From IDS-8 sp040902105 (GTDB lineage Bacteria; Pseudomonadota; Gammaproteobacteria; Steroidobacterales; Woeseiaceae), in assembly GCA_040902105.1 (NCBI GenBank), contig JBBDXW010000066.1, positions 13,938 to 77,937 of the forward strand: a DNA stretch of 64,000 nt, in the 5' to 3' direction. Positions 24,653 to 32,798 of the stretch are shown here, one piece after another. Each line of letters opens with the position of its first letter. Position 1 is the stretch's first letter. The notes under the pieces were generated by a model. That model did not search any database and was not told where the DNA came from. It was given only the letters and a program-made list of their open reading frames with translations. The position numbers and the translations under genes are program-made.

Positions 24653-26632
24653 TCAGCGTCGCAGAAATCCGGCAAGCTGGCGAATCGTCGGATAGTCGAA
24701 AAGATCGCTGATATCGACTTTTCCGGGATATTTCTCGTCGATCGCCAGGATTATTTCGGTGAGCGTCAGGGAACTTACCCCGACCTCGAAAAGGTTGTCG
24801 TCCGGACCGATATTACGATCCTTCGAAAATTCGCGACAGATCTGCTCGAGTTCCGTTATCAGTGGATCACCGCCACTGTTGCCTTCGGGAAGGTCAACCG
24901 GTGCCTCGTCCACGGAAGGCTCGATCGATGCAAGAATCGCAGCGAATTCGCCGTCCAGGTACGCCCTCGCCAGCTGACTGCGTTGGATCTTGCCGCTGGT
25001 CGTCTTTGGGATCCGCGCCACCGGGATGACGTGGTCGATTTCCAGTCCCGCCTGCGTTCCGACCGTCGTTCGCACGGTATGCGCCAGCGCCGGGAAGGTC
25101 TCGAGTTGCTGACGATACAGCAGAAACACCAATAATTCTTCTGTCGGGCTCGCGCCCGTGCTGACGCCGCAGACGACGACCTTGCCGAGATCGAGTCCTT
25201 CGATACCTGCGATGACCTCTTCCAGGTCGTGCGGGTAATAGTTTTGCCCGTTGACGATGATGATGTCTTTGGTGCGGCCGGTAATGACGAGATTGTCGTC
25301 AACGAACACGCCGCAATCACCGCTGCGCAGCCAGCCGTCCGGGGTAAAAAAAGCGGCGCGTTCGGCTTCTGCACCGTCGTACAGGCCTCGCGTGACGTTC
25401 AGGCCCTTGATCTGGATATTGCCGACCAGCCCTGCGGGCAACGGCTCGTCCGAGTCGTCGGTTATGCGGATCCGGCAATCGCGCACGGCCTTGCCGACCT
25501 TGACGAAACTGACTGCATCGGCCTCGCCGGGTTCTGCGGGCCCATAGGGCGCGCCGATACGCAGGCTGTGACGATTCACGACGACCCGGGAATACTCGGT
25601 GCCCAGCGGCGTAAAGCTCACGGCGACGGTCGCTTCGGCCAGGCCGTATACCGGAAACATCGCGGTCCTTTTTAGTCCGAACGGCCCCAGGGCATCGAGA
25701 AACTCCTCGCACAAATCGTACGAGATGGGTTCCGCACCGTTCATGATCAGGCGCACGGCCGAGAGGTCGAGGCCACCCGGCTCCTTGTCAACTCCCTTGC
25801 GCAGGAACATTTTGAGGAAGTGCTTGTAACCGAAGTTGGGCGAACAAAGTTGCGTTGCGGCGAGCTCACTGGCCTTGCTCATCCAGAGCAGTGGGCGGCG
25901 GACAAACAAGCCGGTATCCATCACCATGTGGTTCATGTGTGCGGCCAGCACGCTCAGGTGAAATCCGATCAGGCCCATGTCGTGGGTTAACGGCATCCAG
26001 CTCAAACTTCGATCCTGGCCGGTCCAACCGGCGCCTTCGACGATTGCGCGGATATTGCTGGTCAGGTTCCGATGCGTCAGGCAGACTCCTTTCGGATCGC
26101 TGGTCGACCCGGACGAGTACTGGATGAATGCGACCTCGTCAGGATCCGGTTCGCAGATTTCGCCCGCGGCATTGCCGGTACCGTCGTTTTCGTAAACAAG
26201 CTCGAGGATAACCCGTTCCCGAAGCACCGCGAGAACGTCGGACAGGTTCCGGTCGCTGGCAAATTCCGTCAGGCGCTCGAGCAATTCACCTTCCGTGAAC
26301 AGAGTTGCATGTTGCAATTGCGTCAGGATACGGAACAGCTTGAGCCGGTGTTCGTCACTGATGCCTACCGCAACCGGCACTGGAACGATACCGCCGAGGA
26401 TCGCGGCCCAGAACGCGACCACGAAGGCCTCATTCGACTTCGTGAAAACAACCAGTTCGTCGCCGGGTTTCATGCCCCGTCGTTGCAGTACGCCGAGCAA
26501 CGTGGATGCGCGGCTCCACAAATCGGCGAATGCAAGAACCGATTGATCCTTGTCACCATCGATAAAGCAGATCGAACGGTCCTGGCTGGCTGCTTCGCGC
26601 AGGATCGCGGTCAGGCTGTCATATAACTTCAT
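24653..26632 (-). CDS. Fatty acyl-AMP ligase with C-terminal acyl carrier protein domain
   Basis: Activates fatty acids as acyl-adenylates and loads them on its own carrier domain. The 659-residue protein has the adenylation signature IQYSSGSTSDPKGV (about residues 170-183), the middle motif YGLAEATVAVSF, and the lack of a CoA-synthetase C-terminal alignment, which together fit the FAAL group. Residues about 580-659 are an ACP domain with the motif FEVGVSSLTLTE, the phosphopantetheine Ser being residue 621. The P450 gene upstream on this strand overlaps it by 4 bp (ATGA), and the KAS III gene follows 35 bp later. The trio looks like a small lipid or polyketide-type pathway. Confidence 0.88.
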   Translation of the reverse strand: MKLYDSLTAILREAASQDRSICFIDGDKDQSVLAFADLWSRASTLLGVLQRRGMKPGDELVVFTKSNEAFVVAFWAAILGGIVPVPVAVGISDEHRLKLFRILTQLQHATLFTEGELLERLTEFASDRNLSDVLAVLRERVILELVYENDGTGNAAGEICEPDPDEVAFIQYSSGSTSDPKGVCLTHRNLTSNIRAIVEGAGWTGQDRSLSWMPLTHDMGLIGFHLSVLAAHMNHMVMDTGLFVRRPLLWMSKASELAATQLCSPNFGYKHFLKMFLRKGVDKEPGGLDLSAVRLIMNGAEPISYDLCEEFLDALGPFGLKRTAMFPVYGLAEATVAVSFTPLGTEYSRVVVNRHSLRIGAPYGPAEPGEADAVSFVKVGKAVRDCRIRITDDSDEPLPAGLVGNIQIKGLNVTRGLYDGAEAERAAFFTPDGWLRSGDCGVFVDDNLVITGRTKDIIIVNGQNYYPHDLEEVIAGIEGLDLGKVVVCGVSTGASPTEELLVFLLYRQQLETFPALAHTVRTTVGTQAGLEIDHVIPVARIPKTTSGKIQRSQLARAYLDGEFAAILASIEPSVDEAPVDLPEGNSGGDPLITELEQICREFSKDRNIGPDDNLFEVGVSSLTLTEIILAIDEKYPGKVDISDLFDYPTIRQLAGFLRR

Positions 26633-27951
26633 TGCAGGTTCGGGCGAAATTCGGGACGAAGAAATATATCGGCTCGGGATCGCAGATTTATTCCGAGATC
26701 GAGCAGCGGCGGCTCCGGATCAGTGCGCGTCATGACAAATTTTTGCGCAAGCAGTCCCAGGTGAATCTTCATCTCGAGAAACGAAAAGTATTCGCCAAGA
26801 CAACGCCTCGGACCCAATGAGAAAGGATACCAGGGTCGCTCGCCTTTCTTGAGTTCACTTTCTGCGATGAAGCGCTGCGGATCGAAGCGATCCGGCTCCG
26901 GCCAGAATTCCCCGGTGCGATGCAGTATGTACGGCGAGAGGTAAATATCGGTGCCGGCACCGAGATCGTAGTCTGTGAGCGAGTCGTCTTGTGCGGCCCG
27001 CCGCGTAAAAAGCCACACGGGCGGATAAAGTCTCAACGTCTCCTCCAGAAGCGCCTGGGTGTAATGCATCGCGGCGACGCTGTCGGCACCGACTGCGTCC
27101 CGTTCCGCCAGTTGCGTTTTCGCTTCGGCTACAAGCCGTTCGTTACACGCGGCATCGCCGGCGAGCAGATACCACGCCCAGTTGAGCGTTCCCGCTGAAG
27201 TTTCATAGCCTGCGACGATCAAAGTTACCAGTTCGTCGAGAAGCTCGTTGTCGCTGAAACCGTTGCCGGCTTTGTCGCGCGCACCGAGATAAATCGAAAG
27301 GAAATCGAAACATTCCTCGCTGCCGGACGCGCGACGCCCTGCAACAATACGCAGCATAAGCTCGCGCAACTCGCGGACTTTCAGGACAACCCGCAGATCG
27401 CGAGTCGAGTCTTCGCTCAAAAATGCAAACGGGTTTGAGCCGCTGGTCAGGATGTGCTTTTCGTAATCCGCGCCGAACATCGATCGCAATATGAGTTCCA
27501 GGGCGAAATCGCTGGTTTCCTGGGTGATGTTGAGCGCTTCGCCGGCGCTCGCGACCCTGGACCATTCGCGTTCCCGATGTTTGCAACAGGTCACCATCAC
27601 TTCGATCAATCGGTGCATGTTGGCGCGGCTGAAGGCCGGTTGAATCATGGTCCGCGAGCGCCGCCAGATTTCTCCGTCGCTCACGATGAGGCCGTTCCCC
27701 AGCAGCATCTTGACACGCTCGAAGCCCGGTCCTTTCCGGTATTTGGCGTGCTGCCGCACGAGGATTCTGCGGATCTCGGCCGGATCGTTGATGAACAATG
27801 CCTGGCGGCCGTTCGGCCTGCTCACGGCGACAATATTGCCAAAGCGCGCCCGCAACTGCAGCAGAGTGTCGAGCGTTTGCGGGTCGATACCAAGCAGAAC
27901 CGGCTCATCGGGTCCGGGGGGACGCCGCCTGGCTGAAATAGCTAAAGTCAT
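26629..27951 (-). CDS. Cytochrome P450
   Basis: A 440-residue heme monooxygenase. The I-helix motif AGYETSAGT carries the oxygen-activating region, the K-helix contains EETLRLYPP (Glu-x-x-Arg), and the heme-binding loop FSLGPRRCLGEYF places the proximal Cys near residue 384. Substrates are unknown; because its stop overlaps the FAAL start, the likely substrate is an ACP-bound or free fatty acyl chain. No ferredoxin or reductase gene is adjacent, so electrons must come from elsewhere. The start at ATG 27951 is followed by a basic stretch without an obvious membrane anchor, giving a soluble class I-type P450. Confidence 0.92.
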   Translation of the reverse strand: MTLAISARRRPPGPDEPVLLGIDPQTLDTLLQLRARFGNIVAVSRPNGRQALFINDPAEIRRILVRQHAKYRKGPGFERVKMLLGNGLIVSDGEIWRRSRTMIQPAFSRANMHRLIEVMVTCCKHREREWSRVASAGEALNITQETSDFALELILRSMFGADYEKHILTSGSNPFAFLSEDSTRDLRVVLKVRELRELMLRIVAGRRASGSEECFDFLSIYLGARDKAGNGFSDNELLDELVTLIVAGYETSAGTLNWAWYLLAGDAACNERLVAEAKTQLAERDAVGADSVAAMHYTQALLEETLRLYPPVWLFTRRAAQDDSLTDYDLGAGTDIYLSPYILHRTGEFWPEPDRFDPQRFIAESELKKGERPWYPFSLGPRRCLGEYFSFLEMKIHLGLLAQKFVMTRTDPEPPLLDLGINLRSRADIFLRPEFRPNLQ

Positions 27952-28155
27952 GTATTACGGGCGTTTGTGCGGCTGGGCCTGGCTGTGCAGGCGCAATAGT
28001 ACATTGACCGGGTGTTGGCCGATACTGCAAACTCCGACGCCGTTAGCGGGGCGAACGCGCCATTCATCCGCAGTTCATCGGCGTTCGCGCATTTTACAGT
28101 CCTGTCCAGGTTCCATTTTTGCGCGCGCGCGGCGTGCGCCTTACAAAAGGCTGTC

Positions 28156-28920
28156 ATGACCGATCAGAGCCTGAAAAGGGACTTTCGCGAAACCGAATCA
28201 CGGAGAAGCAGCTCGTCCCTGAGGCGCATGACCTCGGCGCGCCGTCTCTACTATGTACTCGGTCTGCCGCTGCTCAGGGGCGCCCTGCGCCTGTTGTGGT
28301 GGACCTATCGCGTCGAAAAAGTCATCGGAGCGGACGTCGCCGAGCGCATCGTCGCCGACGGCAAGGTCTATGGGCCCTGTTACTGGCACCAGCAGCACAT
28401 TCTGTGCACCATCATGATCCGCGAATGGATCCACCGCGGATTCAAGGCGTGCTTTCTGGTTTCGGCGTCCGTTGACGGTGAAGTGCCCGCCGGTATTGCT
28501 CGTGCCTGGGGCGCGGAGGTGATTCGCGGTTCTGCAAACCAGACGGGTGCGCTGGTACTGCGCGATATGCAGGAAGTCATGCGGCGCGGCGTGTCCATTG
28601 TGACTACGGCGGACGGTCCATCCGGACCAAAATGCGAATTCAAGGCCGGCGCCGTACTGATGGCGCGCATCGCTTCGGTGCCGCTTGTCCCGCTTGCCTG
28701 TTCCGCCGATCGGGCCTGGTACCTGGAACGCTGGGATGATTTCATGATCCCGAAACCTTTTGCACGTATCGTCCTGGCCGTGGGGGAGCCTGTCAGCGTG
28801 CCTGTCGACACGCCGCTCGGCCGCATCGAAGACTACCGGCTGCAGATGCAGGATGCAGTAAACCGGCTGATGGAACAGTCGAAAAGCACACTCGCAACGG
28901 GCACTGACGGGAGCCATTGA
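28156..28920 (+). CDS. Lysophospholipid acyltransferase-like protein (DUF374)
   Basis: A 254-residue protein from ATG 28156 that matches the DUF374 part of the lysophospholipid acyltransferase superfamily. An N-terminal hydrophobic stretch near residues 30-55 is followed by the family block PCYWHQQHILCTIM, where the usual WHGR is altered to WHQQH, and ADGPSGPKCEFKAG, the conserved second motif. The family transfers acyl groups in lipid A-like or glycolipid pathways. It is divergent from the P450 gene and cotranscribed with the DUF3108 gene 2 bp downstream. Roles in modification of the locus product are inference. Confidence 0.75.
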   Translation: MTDQSLKRDFRETESRRSSSSLRRMTSARRLYYVLGLPLLRGALRLLWWTYRVEKVIGADVAERIVADGKVYGPCYWHQQHILCTIMIREWIHRGFKACFLVSASVDGEVPAGIARAWGAEVIRGSANQTGALVLRDMQEVMRRGVSIVTTADGPSGPKCEFKAGAVLMARIASVPLVPLACSADRAWYLERWDDFMIPKPFARIVLAVGEPVSVPVDTPLGRIEDYRLQMQDAVNRLMEQSKSTLATGTDGSH

Positions 28921-28921
28921 C

Positions 28922-29686
28922 GTGCGCGCCGTATTGCTGTCGATGACCCGCGGGATTGGCGTTGCTGCAGCTGCCGCGTCCGCATTGCTGCAATTGTCCA
29001 CTCCGGCGTGGTCCGAACAGACCCTGACGCCGCACACGGCCCGCTACGACGTCAGGATCTCGGTGCTGGGCGGCACGCTGACCTCGAAAGTGACGGAAGC
29101 GGCCCCGGGATACATGGCAAATTCCGTCATCAGGCCGGCAGGCATGTCGCGCATGGTGGCGCGAGGCGTCATCCAGGAAAGCTCTTATTTCCTGCTGGGC
29201 CCGGACGGAGTGCAGCCGACGCAGTACCGGTCCGTCGACACGCTGTCGTCGGAAGATCAAACCGTCTCTCTCGATTTCAACTGGCGCGAGCACACGGTCG
29301 AGGGCCTCGTCAACGACCAGGAATTCCACACCGGGCTGGACGGTCGGGTGCACGACCGGGTGTCCATCCAGTATGAGCTGATGCTGGATCTGCTGAACGG
29401 CCAGGCGGAGAAGCAATACTGGATGCTGGACGGCGACGAGCTGAAACTGCTGAACGTCACCAACATCGGCGCCCGAAAAGTCGAGGTGCCCTACGGAACA
29501 TTCGAGGCCATCGGCATTCAGCACAGCAAGGAGAACTCGTCCCGGATCACGACCTTGTGGTGCGCGGAAGAACTGGGCTACCTGCCGGTCATCATCGAAC
29601 AGCATCGTGACGGCAAGCTGCGCGTTCGCGCCGTCCTTAAGAACTATGAGCCGGTCGCGGAATCCGTAGCGTCATTCGATCCATGA
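28922..29686 (+). CDS. DUF3108-domain periplasmic protein
   Basis: A 254-residue exported protein with a signal peptide (about residues 1-30, ending WSEQ) and a DUF3108 domain built of beta strands: YDVRISVLGGTL, then SSYFLLGPDGVQPTQYRS and VSLDFNWREHTVEG are typical. It starts with GTG 28922, one base after the acyltransferase stop, so the two genes are an operon. The function of DUF3108 is unknown; family members often sit near lipid or envelope genes in gammaproteobacteria. C-terminal residues CAEELGYLPVIIEQHRDG are conserved in the family. Confidence 0.82.
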   Translation: MRAVLLSMTRGIGVAAAAASALLQLSTPAWSEQTLTPHTARYDVRISVLGGTLTSKVTEAAPGYMANSVIRPAGMSRMVARGVIQESSYFLLGPDGVQPTQYRSVDTLSSEDQTVSLDFNWREHTVEGLVNDQEFHTGLDGRVHDRVSIQYELMLDLLNGQAEKQYWMLDGDELKLLNVTNIGARKVEVPYGTFEAIGIQHSKENSSRITTLWCAEELGYLPVIIEQHRDGKLRVRAVLKNYEPVAESVASFDP

Positions 29687-29727
29687 CGGCGATCGGCAGG
29701 CACCTGATCGGCAGCGGATGACGCAAG

Positions 29728-30327
29728 TCAGCCGATCCGGTCGAAGGTCTGGACGATCGTCTCTTCTTCCTGGCTCTTGCTGCGAAAAACAATTGTGCGC
29801 CGCAGGGTGTGGTGATTGAGGAGAGTGAATCGCTCCGTCAGCTTCATGTTGTTCGGGTCCAGGGTTTCGGCAACGTAGTCCCGCCCTTCCCAACCGGATA
29901 CGCGATCCGCGAGAACCGGTCCGACTTGTACCTCGCGATTCTCCCCGAAGCGAAATTCTGCGACCACGGAGCGGTCGAAACTCAGGTAAAGGGCACCGCC
30001 CGTCTGTGTGATTTTGAGAGTTTCGCCGGTCTCCAGGAAGAGATGAACCAGTCCGCCGGTGTTGCGCCGGGGTCTCGCGACCCTGTTGCGGTCGTCCTCT
30101 AAAACAGGCGGACGAAAAATGTCCTTATCGCTCACGCCGTCGGTCCTGCGGATAGCTTCGTTGATTCTTCTCTGCTCTCCGCCTGCATCGTTACGGATAC
30201 GCCATGTACCCGAGAAGTCGACACCGGCGGGGACGGCACCGCTCTTCGGAATCAGGACTTCCCGCGAGGCACATGCGCCGAGCAGGCAGAGAAGTAAGCA
30301 GAGTGCGACTTTGCCGGATCGCATCAA
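29728..30327 (-). CDS. Lipoprotein, unknown function
   Basis: A 199-residue predicted lipoprotein. The N-terminus is basic then hydrophobic with the lipobox LLGAC at about residues 15-19, and the mature part is beta-rich with DFSGTWRIRND and GETLKITQTGGALYLSFD, a lipocalin-like pattern. No catalytic motif. It is convergent with the DUF3108 gene and lies 61 bp before (on the minus strand, after) the methyltransferase-like gene at 30388, so the two may share a transcript. Confidence 0.65.
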   Translation of the reverse strand: MMRSGKVALCLLLCLLGACASREVLIPKSGAVPAGVDFSGTWRIRNDAGGEQRRINEAIRRTDGVSDKDIFRPPVLEDDRNRVARPRRNTGGLVHLFLETGETLKITQTGGALYLSFDRSVVAEFRFGENREVQVGPVLADRVSGWEGRDYVAETLDPNNMKLTERFTLLNHHTLRRTIVFRSKSQEEETIVQTFDRIG

Positions 30328-30387
30328 CTGTCCGGCAGCGGCTGGTACGGCGCCGGACGGGTTCTCATGCCAAGGCTCAGGCCGTTG

Positions 30388-31254
30388 TCATTCTTCGAGA
30401 GGCTTGACGAACTTGAGCGTCAAACGATCCGATTCGCCGATGGCCTGGTACTTGTCCCGATCCTGCTCACCAAGCGCGAGCGACGGCGGCAGCGTCCAGA
30501 CCCCCTCCGGATGGTCGTGCGTATCCTTGGGATTCCGATTGATGTCCGATCGTCCGGCCAACTCGAACCCTGCCGCTTCCGCGGCCGCGATGACGCGTTC
30601 TTCGGAGACGTAGCCGTTACCGGCAAGCGGATCCTCGCTCTCGGGGTCCGGCCAGCGATGATCCGTGACACCGAGGATACCGCCGGGCTTCAGCGCGTCG
30701 AACACCGCGATGAAACCGAGCTTTGCGGCATCTTCGCCATAGCCTTCGCCGAGCCAGTTGTGCACGTTGCGGAACGTGACCACCAGATCGGCGGATTCCG
30801 GCGGCGCTATTTCGAGTTCGCCGGGAAAGTCGAGTGACGTTACGGTGACCGCCTTGTACGGGTCGGGTACCGTTCCGAGCTTGGTCATGAAAGCGCCGAA
30901 GTACTCCCGCTGATAGGCGTGCGGCGGATTGACGCTGTACTGGGCGGCGTACAGTTTTCCCTTGTCCTTGAGCGCAGGCGCGAGAATCTCCGTATACCAG
31001 CCACCACCGGGCCAGATCTCGACAACGGTCATATCGGAACGAAAGCCGAAGAACGCAAGCGTTTCTTTCGGGTGACGGTACTTGTCACGTGCCTTGTTCG
31101 CGTCGCTGCGATGGTCGCCTGCGATGGCGGCATCAAGTGCTGCCTCGGTCACGGCATCCAGAGCGTCCGCAGCATTCGCCGCAACTGTGACCGTCGCTGC
31201 CGCCAGTACGCCGATCAAGAGCAACACGTTGACCGTATGTTTCGCAATGAACAC
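30388..31254 (-). CDS. Exported class I SAM-methyltransferase-like protein
   Basis: A 288-residue protein with a cleavable signal peptide (about residues 1-29, ending ANAADA) followed by a Rossmann-type methyltransferase domain. The SAM-binding motif I is VVEIWPGGGWYTEILAP (about residues 76-92), then a motif near LVVTFRNVHNWLGEG and GGILGVTDHRW. Members of this group are predicted to be exported despite needing SAM, which is made in the cytoplasm, so their role is unclear. The N-terminal region has HRSDANKARDKYRHPKETL, a conserved entry to the family. It is the only exported methyltransferase in the window. Confidence 0.78.
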   Translation of the reverse strand: MFIAKHTVNVLLLIGVLAAATVTVAANAADALDAVTEAALDAAIAGDHRSDANKARDKYRHPKETLAFFGFRSDMTVVEIWPGGGWYTEILAPALKDKGKLYAAQYSVNPPHAYQREYFGAFMTKLGTVPDPYKAVTVTSLDFPGELEIAPPESADLVVTFRNVHNWLGEGYGEDAAKLGFIAVFDALKPGGILGVTDHRWPDPESEDPLAGNGYVSEERVIAAAEAAGFELAGRSDINRNPKDTHDHPEGVWTLPPSLALGEQDRDKYQAIGESDRLTLKFVKPLEE

Positions 31255-31439
31255 TGCTTGTAGCCTCTGGCCGCCTGCCGCGACACATTAGACCCGGGAT
31301 ACCCTTTCCGGGTCAATTCTCGCGTCAAAAATGGAACAGACTGTATAAACCGGGCAACAACCCGCTCCGGTGAAAAGGCGAAAGATCCGGACTCCGAAAA
31401 CTTGTCATTGGAACCGCGACTGCCGGAGAATGTAACCGA

Positions 31440-32798
31440 ATGAGCGCCGACATTAAAAAGAACACGGTCTCGCAGACCTGGAATAAAGCGTTTACGCCGC
31501 CGAAGAAATGTCCGGAAGCCGCCGACGTCGTCATCATCGGCGGTGGCATCGCAGGCGTGTCGACGGCCTGGTTCCTGGGCAAGCAAGGCATCAATGTTGC
31601 ACTTTGCGAAAAAGGTCACATTGCGGGCGAACAGTCCGGCCGCAACTGGGGCTGGGTGCGTCAACAAGGCCGCGATCTTCGCGAATTGCCCATGATGATC
31701 GAGAGCATGAACATCTGGCGCGACCTGGAAGCGGAAATCGGCGAGGACGTGGGCTTCACGCAGGGCGGCTGCCTGTTCACCGCGCGCGAACCAAAGGAAC
31801 TCGACGAATACGCCGAATGGGTGAAAGCGGCGGCGCCGTACGGGCTCGACACGCGCATCATCAGCAGGCGCGAACTGGAACAGCAGTTAGGCGCGGCGGC
31901 AGCACAATGGGTTGGCGCAATGTACACCGCCAGCGACGGCCGCGCGGAACCGCACAAAGCGGCGCCGGCGATTGCCCGGGCCGCCGCCGCAAAAGGTGCG
32001 ACCGTACTGACCGCCTGCGCCGTGCGCGGGATCGAGACGCAAGGCGGACGGGTATCGGCCGTCGTTACCGAGCACGGTACGATCAAAACCTCTGTCGTGT
32101 TATGCGCGGCCGGTGCCTGGTCGTCCCTGTTTTGCCGTTCGGTCGGCATTTCGGTCCCGCAGCTCAAGGTGCAAGGCAACGTTTTGCGTACCGCCCCGTC
32201 GAAGGAGATCCTGAACGGCAACCTGTTCGACTCGAAGATCGGTATTCGTCGCAGACAGGACGGCGGCTACACGGTTGCACACGGCTCCATATTGATGCAC
32301 CCGATCACACCGTCGACCTTTCGCTATGCGTTCAAGTTTCTTCCGGCGCTGCGGCAGGAACTCAAAGTATTGAAGTTGTCGATTGGCAAGGAATTTTTCC
32401 GTGAGTTCAGCACGCCGTCGCACTGGGCGCTGGACGGCGTTTCACCGTTCGAAAGGACTCGCGTGTTGAGTCCCCGGCCCAGCGAAACCGTCATAGCCAA
32501 AATCAGGGTGAACCTGGCGGAAACGTTTCCGCAACTTGCGGACGTGGAGATTGCCGAGACCTGGGCGGGCATGGTGGAAACGTCTCCGGACGTCGTGCCG
32601 ATTATCTGTGCAGTGGATCGCCTGCCGGGGTTCCATCTTGCAACCGGGTTTAGCGGGCACGGCTTCGGCCTTGGCCCCGGCGCGGGCAAGGCGATTGCAG
32701 GCATGCTGACCGGCAACGACTCCGGCATCGATCTCAGCCAGTTGCGGCTGGAGCGCTTCTTCGACGGCAGCCCGATACGCCCGCAATCGACCGTCTGA
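31440..32798 (+). CDS. FAD-dependent amine/amino-acid oxidoreductase (DAO family)
   Basis: A 452-residue flavoprotein. The N-terminal ADP-binding motif IIGGGIAGVSTAWFLG (about residues 32-47) is followed by EKGHIAGEQSGRNWGWVRQQGRD, quoted here as GEQSGRNWGWVRQ, a signature of the DadA/PuuB-like branch. The C-terminal segment GFHLATGFSGHGFGLGPGAGK is typical of the family. Likely reaction is oxidative deamination of an amine or amino acid with oxygen or a quinone acceptor; the substrate is not known. Its stop overlaps the start of the PLP decarboxylase gene in a TGATG unit, so the pair is coupled and may act in one pathway. Confidence 0.87.
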   Translation: MSADIKKNTVSQTWNKAFTPPKKCPEAADVVIIGGGIAGVSTAWFLGKQGINVALCEKGHIAGEQSGRNWGWVRQQGRDLRELPMMIESMNIWRDLEAEIGEDVGFTQGGCLFTAREPKELDEYAEWVKAAAPYGLDTRIISRRELEQQLGAAAAQWVGAMYTASDGRAEPHKAAPAIARAAAAKGATVLTACAVRGIETQGGRVSAVVTEHGTIKTSVVLCAAGAWSSLFCRSVGISVPQLKVQGNVLRTAPSKEILNGNLFDSKIGIRRRQDGGYTVAHGSILMHPITPSTFRYAFKFLPALRQELKVLKLSIGKEFFREFSTPSHWALDGVSPFERTRVLSPRPSETVIAKIRVNLAETFPQLADVEIAETWAGMVETSPDVVPIICAVDRLPGFHLATGFSGHGFGLGPGAGKAIAGMLTGNDSGIDLSQLRLERFFDGSPIRPQSTV

